A DNA stretch of 64,000 nucleotides, taken from Actinomycetospora termitidis (GTDB lineage: Bacteria > Actinomycetota > Actinomycetes > Mycobacteriales > Pseudonocardiaceae). Below are positions 61,349 through 64,000 of this stretch, in pieces. A program made the position numbers and the translations under genes. The DNA is taken from NCBI RefSeq assembly GCF_030286555.1, contig NZ_JASVWF010000008.1, positions 62,001 through 126,000 of the forward strand. Reading direction: 5' to 3'. Under the pieces are notes generated by a model, which worked only from the letters and a program-made list of their open reading frames with translations, did not search any database and was not told where the DNA came from. Within the stretch, counting starts at the first letter, position 1. Each line of letters starts with the position of its first letter.

Positions 61349-64000
61349 ATGGGGAGGCCGGACGGCGCGACGGTGCGCTTCCTGGACCTCGGCGAGCTGA
61401 TGGTCGAGGTCGGCGGAGCGCTCCGCACCCCGGGTGGTCGCCGTCCGGCCGCCGCCCTCGCCGTGCTGCTGATCCACGCCGACCGGCCGGTCTCCGTCGA
61501 CACCCTGAGCGACGCGATCTGGGACGACGGCCGGCCCCGCGCCGTGTCGACGCTCGAATCGCACCTGTGGCGCCTGCGTCAGGTGCTCGAGCCGGACCGG
61601 AAACCCGGGGAACCGTCGTCGCTCCTGGTCACCGTGCCCGGCGGCTACCGACTGCGCGCCGGGACGGACCAGGTGGACTCGCGGCGCTTCGCCGCCCTTG
61701 TCGAGGAGGCCGGGACGCTGCTCGGGCGGGGCGAGCCCGACCGGGCGCTGGAACGGTGCGGATCGGCCCGGGCGCTGTGGCGCGGGCGTCCGTTCGCCGC
61801 CGTGGCCGACCGGCCCTGGGCCGCGCCCACCGTGGCGCGACTGGAGGAGCTGGCCGCCCAGCTCGCCGAGCGGCACGTCGACGCGCTGCTCGACCTCGGA
61901 CGTCCCGAGCAGGCCCTGCTCGAGCTCGAATCGGCACTCGGCGAGCACCCGCTGCGCGAGCGTCTATGGGCGCGGCGGATGCTCGCGGTGTACCGGGCCG
62001 GTCGGGTCGACGACGCCCTCGCCACGTACGGCCGGGCGCGCTCGTTGCTCATCGCCGAGCTCGGCACGGAGCCCACCGACGAACTCCGGGACCTGCACCG
62101 CCGCATGCTGGACGCCGACCCGTCGTTGCGGTCGGTGACGCCGGTCCCCTCCCCGCGGCACGCACCGGAACCCGACCTGCCCCGCTTCCCGAGTCGGTTG
62201 GTGGGGCGGGAGCGCGAACTCGAGCGGCTGACGTCGCTGGTCGGCCGGTCCGCACTCGTCACCGTGCTCGGCCCGGCCGGGGTGGGCAAGACCCGGCTCG
62301 CGACCGAGGCCGCACGCCGGCTCACCGACGACTTCCCCGACGGCGTCTGGCTCGTCGACCTCACCGGGGCCCAGGACCGTGACCAGGTCCTCGACGCGAT
62401 CACCACGGCCCTCTCGCTCGCCGCCCCGGCCACCGACTCGTCGTTGGACGCCCTGCACGCCTTCCTGGGCGACCGCCGCGGTCTGTTGCTGCTCGACGAC
62501 TGCGAACACCTCCTGGCCGAGGTCGCCGCGCTCATCGAACCGCTGCACCGCAGCGCCCCGCGGCTCGGCGTGATCGTCACCAGCCGCGAGCGGCTCGATC
62601 TGGCCGACGAACTCGTCGTGGACCTACCGCCCCTGGTGGTCGACGACGAGGACCACCCCGACGGGACGGCGCTCGACCTGTTCCTGGACCGCTGGGAGGC
62701 GGCCGCCGGGCCCACGGACCCCGACGACCTCGAGGACGCGCGCCGGGTCTGCCGCGCCGTCGACGGCGTGCCGCTCGCCCTCGAGCTCGCGGCCGCCCGG
62801 GCCGGGACCTTCACGCTCGCCGAGATCGCCGAGCAGACCGAGCAGGACCCGGGCGCCCTCTCCGCGCTCGGGCGCCGGCGGGCCGGGGCCCAGCCCACCG
62901 TCTACGCCGCGGTGGAACGCACCCACCGGCTGCTCGACGACGAGACGCGGCGCCTGCACCGGCGACTCGCGGTCCTGCCCGGACCGTTCACCGCCGCCGC
63001 GGCGGCCGCGGTCGCCGGGGTCACGCCCGTCGTCGCCGCGGACCTGTTGGCCGACCTAACCCACCGGTCGCTGGTGGTCGCCCGGGGCCCGGCAGGCCCG
63101 GGACGCCCGTCGAGGTTCTCGCAGCTGACCATCGTCCGCGCGCACGCCGCCCGGGCCCTGGCCGACGTGGACGACCCCGAGGCGGCCCAGGACCGACGGG
63201 ACGCCTGGATCGAGCGCGTGGCGACCGGCGGCCGGCCCCGCCTGGGGACGCCCGAGGACCTCGCCCGCACCCGCGCACTCGGCGACGACGCCGCGGCGTT
63301 GCGGAGCACGTTGCAGCACACCCTGGTCGACAGCCCGTCACACCGCGGTGCGGCGATCATGGCTGGCCTCGGTGCGCTCTTCTGGTTCCAGCACGACGCG
63401 ACGCTCGAGGGCACGCGGTGGATCGAGACCGCCCAGGCGCTGTGCAGCACCCTCCCGACCGGGGTCGGCCCGGTGACGTCACTGCAGCTGTCGGTGGGCG
63501 CCGCGACGGCACGGGCGTTCGCCCGACGCGTCGAGGATGCCGCACCACTCTGCGACGGGGCGCTCCGGGACATCGGACGGATCGACGTCGGACCCGATGA
63601 GGAGCTGGTGGTCGGCGACGCCTTCGTCGTCCTCTCGACGTCCCTCGGCTTCTCGGGCGAGGCGGACCGGGCCGCGGCCGCCCTCGGGGCAGTCGGCGCG
63701 ATCGTGGCGCGCACCGCGGACCCCACGCTCACGCTGGTCCACCGGGTCCGCGCCCGGATGGCCGAGCTGGGCCACGGCGCCCCCGGCGCCGTCCTCGGCG
63801 GCCTCGCCGAGGTGTACCGCGAGGCCGCGACGGTCGACAACTGGTTCGGCGCCTGGGTCGCGAGCGTCATCGCACACATGGCCGCCCTGGCCGCCGGCGA
63901 CGCGGAGACGGCGTTGCAGTGGTCCGACGCGTGCCTGGCCGTCGTCGACCGCACGGGCCGGCGCCAGGCTCCGCTGCAGCTCGAACTACGCGCCAACACC
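61349..64000 (+). CDS. AfsR/SARP-type BTAD-NB-ARC transcriptional regulator (cut by window end)
   Basis: Partial gene, open to the window end (884 codons visible). Order: OmpR-like winged helix (VSVDTLSDAIWDDGRPRAVSTLESHLWRLRQ), a BTAD domain (RRFAALVEEAG...LRERLWARRMLAVYRAGRVDDALATYGRARSLL), an NB-ARC ATPase with Walker A GPAGVGKT and Walker B LLLLDDCEHLL, then TPR-like helical repeats. Such regulators activate secondary metabolism or catabolic genes. Start ATG 61349 or an in-frame GTG just before; no good ribosome-binding site. Probably controls the divergent FAD hydroxylase. Confidence 0.88.
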   Translation, partial: MGRPDGATVRFLDLGELMVEVGGALRTPGGRRPAAALAVLLIHADRPVSVDTLSDAIWDDGRPRAVSTLESHLWRLRQVLEPDRKPGEPSSLLVTVPGGYRLRAGTDQVDSRRFAALVEEAGTLLGRGEPDRALERCGSARALWRGRPFAAVADRPWAAPTVARLEELAAQLAERHVDALLDLGRPEQALLELESALGEHPLRERLWARRMLAVYRAGRVDDALATYGRARSLLIAELGTEPTDELRDLHRRMLDADPSLRSVTPVPSPRHAPEPDLPRFPSRLVGRERELERLTSLVGRSALVTVLGPAGVGKTRLATEAARRLTDDFPDGVWLVDLTGAQDRDQVLDAITTALSLAAPATDSSLDALHAFLGDRRGLLLLDDCEHLLAEVAALIEPLHRSAPRLGVIVTSRERLDLADELVVDLPPLVVDDEDHPDGTALDLFLDRWEAAAGPTDPDDLEDARRVCRAVDGVPLALELAAARAGTFTLAEIAEQTEQDPGALSALGRRRAGAQPTVYAAVERTHRLLDDETRRLHRRLAVLPGPFTAAAAAAVAGVTPVVAADLLADLTHRSLVVARGPAGPGRPSRFSQLTIVRAHAARALADVDDPEAAQDRRDAWIERVATGGRPRLGTPEDLARTRALGDDAAALRSTLQHTLVDSPSHRGAAIMAGLGALFWFQHDATLEGTRWIETAQALCSTLPTGVGPVTSLQLSVGAATARAFARRVEDAAPLCDGALRDIGRIDVGPDEELVVGDAFVVLSTSLGFSGEADRAAAALGAVGAIVARTADPTLTLVHRVRARMAELGHGAPGAVLGGLAEVYREAATVDNWFGAWVASVIAHMAALAAGDAETALQWSDACLAVVDRTGRRQAPLQLELRANT

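Overview
The window is very GC-rich, uses GTG starts often, and packs genes with 4-base start/stop overlaps. It encodes an Emb-type arabinosyltransferase (arabinogalactan/arabinomannan cell wall), a WS/DGAT acyltransferase, a class F-type sortase, DUF5994 and an AfsR/SARP-type regulator. Together these point to a mycolata-related actinobacterium of the Pseudonocardiaceae type (Pseudonocardia or Actinomycetospora would fit). The genus is an inference. I see no rRNA, tRNA, CRISPR array, transposase or replication origin.

Layout. 0.1-17 kb is general accessory metabolism: a TetR/O-acetyltransferase pair, a GH6 lipoprotein, an LLM flavoenzyme, a WS/DGAT operon with two tiny upstream proteins, two loci sharing a duplicated hairpin-rich leader, an SDR, a NarL-type two-component pair, an aldehyde dehydrogenase, a methyltransferase/XRE pair and an ADH-MFS-CMD-cupin operon. 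17-26.5 kb holds a tightly overlapping acyl-CoA catabolic operon (LLM, enoyl-CoA hydratase, two acyl-CoA dehydrogenases, CoA ligase, SMP-30) with a two-headed TetR regulator, a Dabb protein and a P450.

26.8-44.1 kb is the most distinctive part: a bacterial microcompartment (BMC) locus. The minus-strand operon runs BMC-P, BMC-H, CoA-acylating aldehyde dehydrogenase, EutJ-like ATPase, BMC-T, a malate/lactate-dehydrogenase-like enzyme with a possible encapsulation domain, zinc alcohol dehydrogenase and a GAF-PucR regulator. A second BMC-H with a different pore loop is encoded convergently. A divergent operon carries a DUF7064/7065-like protein, a HAD phosphatase with a possible C-terminal encapsulation helix, a tyrosine-phosphatase-like protein and a RhuM-family gene. 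It faces a four-gene operon that looks like a split PEP-utilising phosphotransferase: a separate swivelling phosphohistidine domain, a 477-aa unknown protein, a 201-aa protein, and a PPDK-like protein with a degenerate C-terminus. I suggest these parts act together: phosphoryl activation or dephosphorylation of an alcohol-type substrate outside, and aldehyde-to-acyl-CoA oxidation with internal NAD recycling inside the shell. The substrate cannot be read from sequence.

44.4-64 kb returns to mixed functions: a membrane protein, HxlR regulator, GH46 chitosanase lipoprotein, M28 peptidase, CoA ligase, a methyltransferase gene fragment duplicated from the gene at 12 kb, a DUF4232-like lipoprotein, a membrane SUOX-fold oxidoreductase, the Emb arabinosyltransferase, a sortase with its likely substrate, a TetR/MDR pair with two matching operators, a 48-bp tandem repeat array, and an FAD monooxygenase divergent from an AfsR-like regulator cut by the window end.
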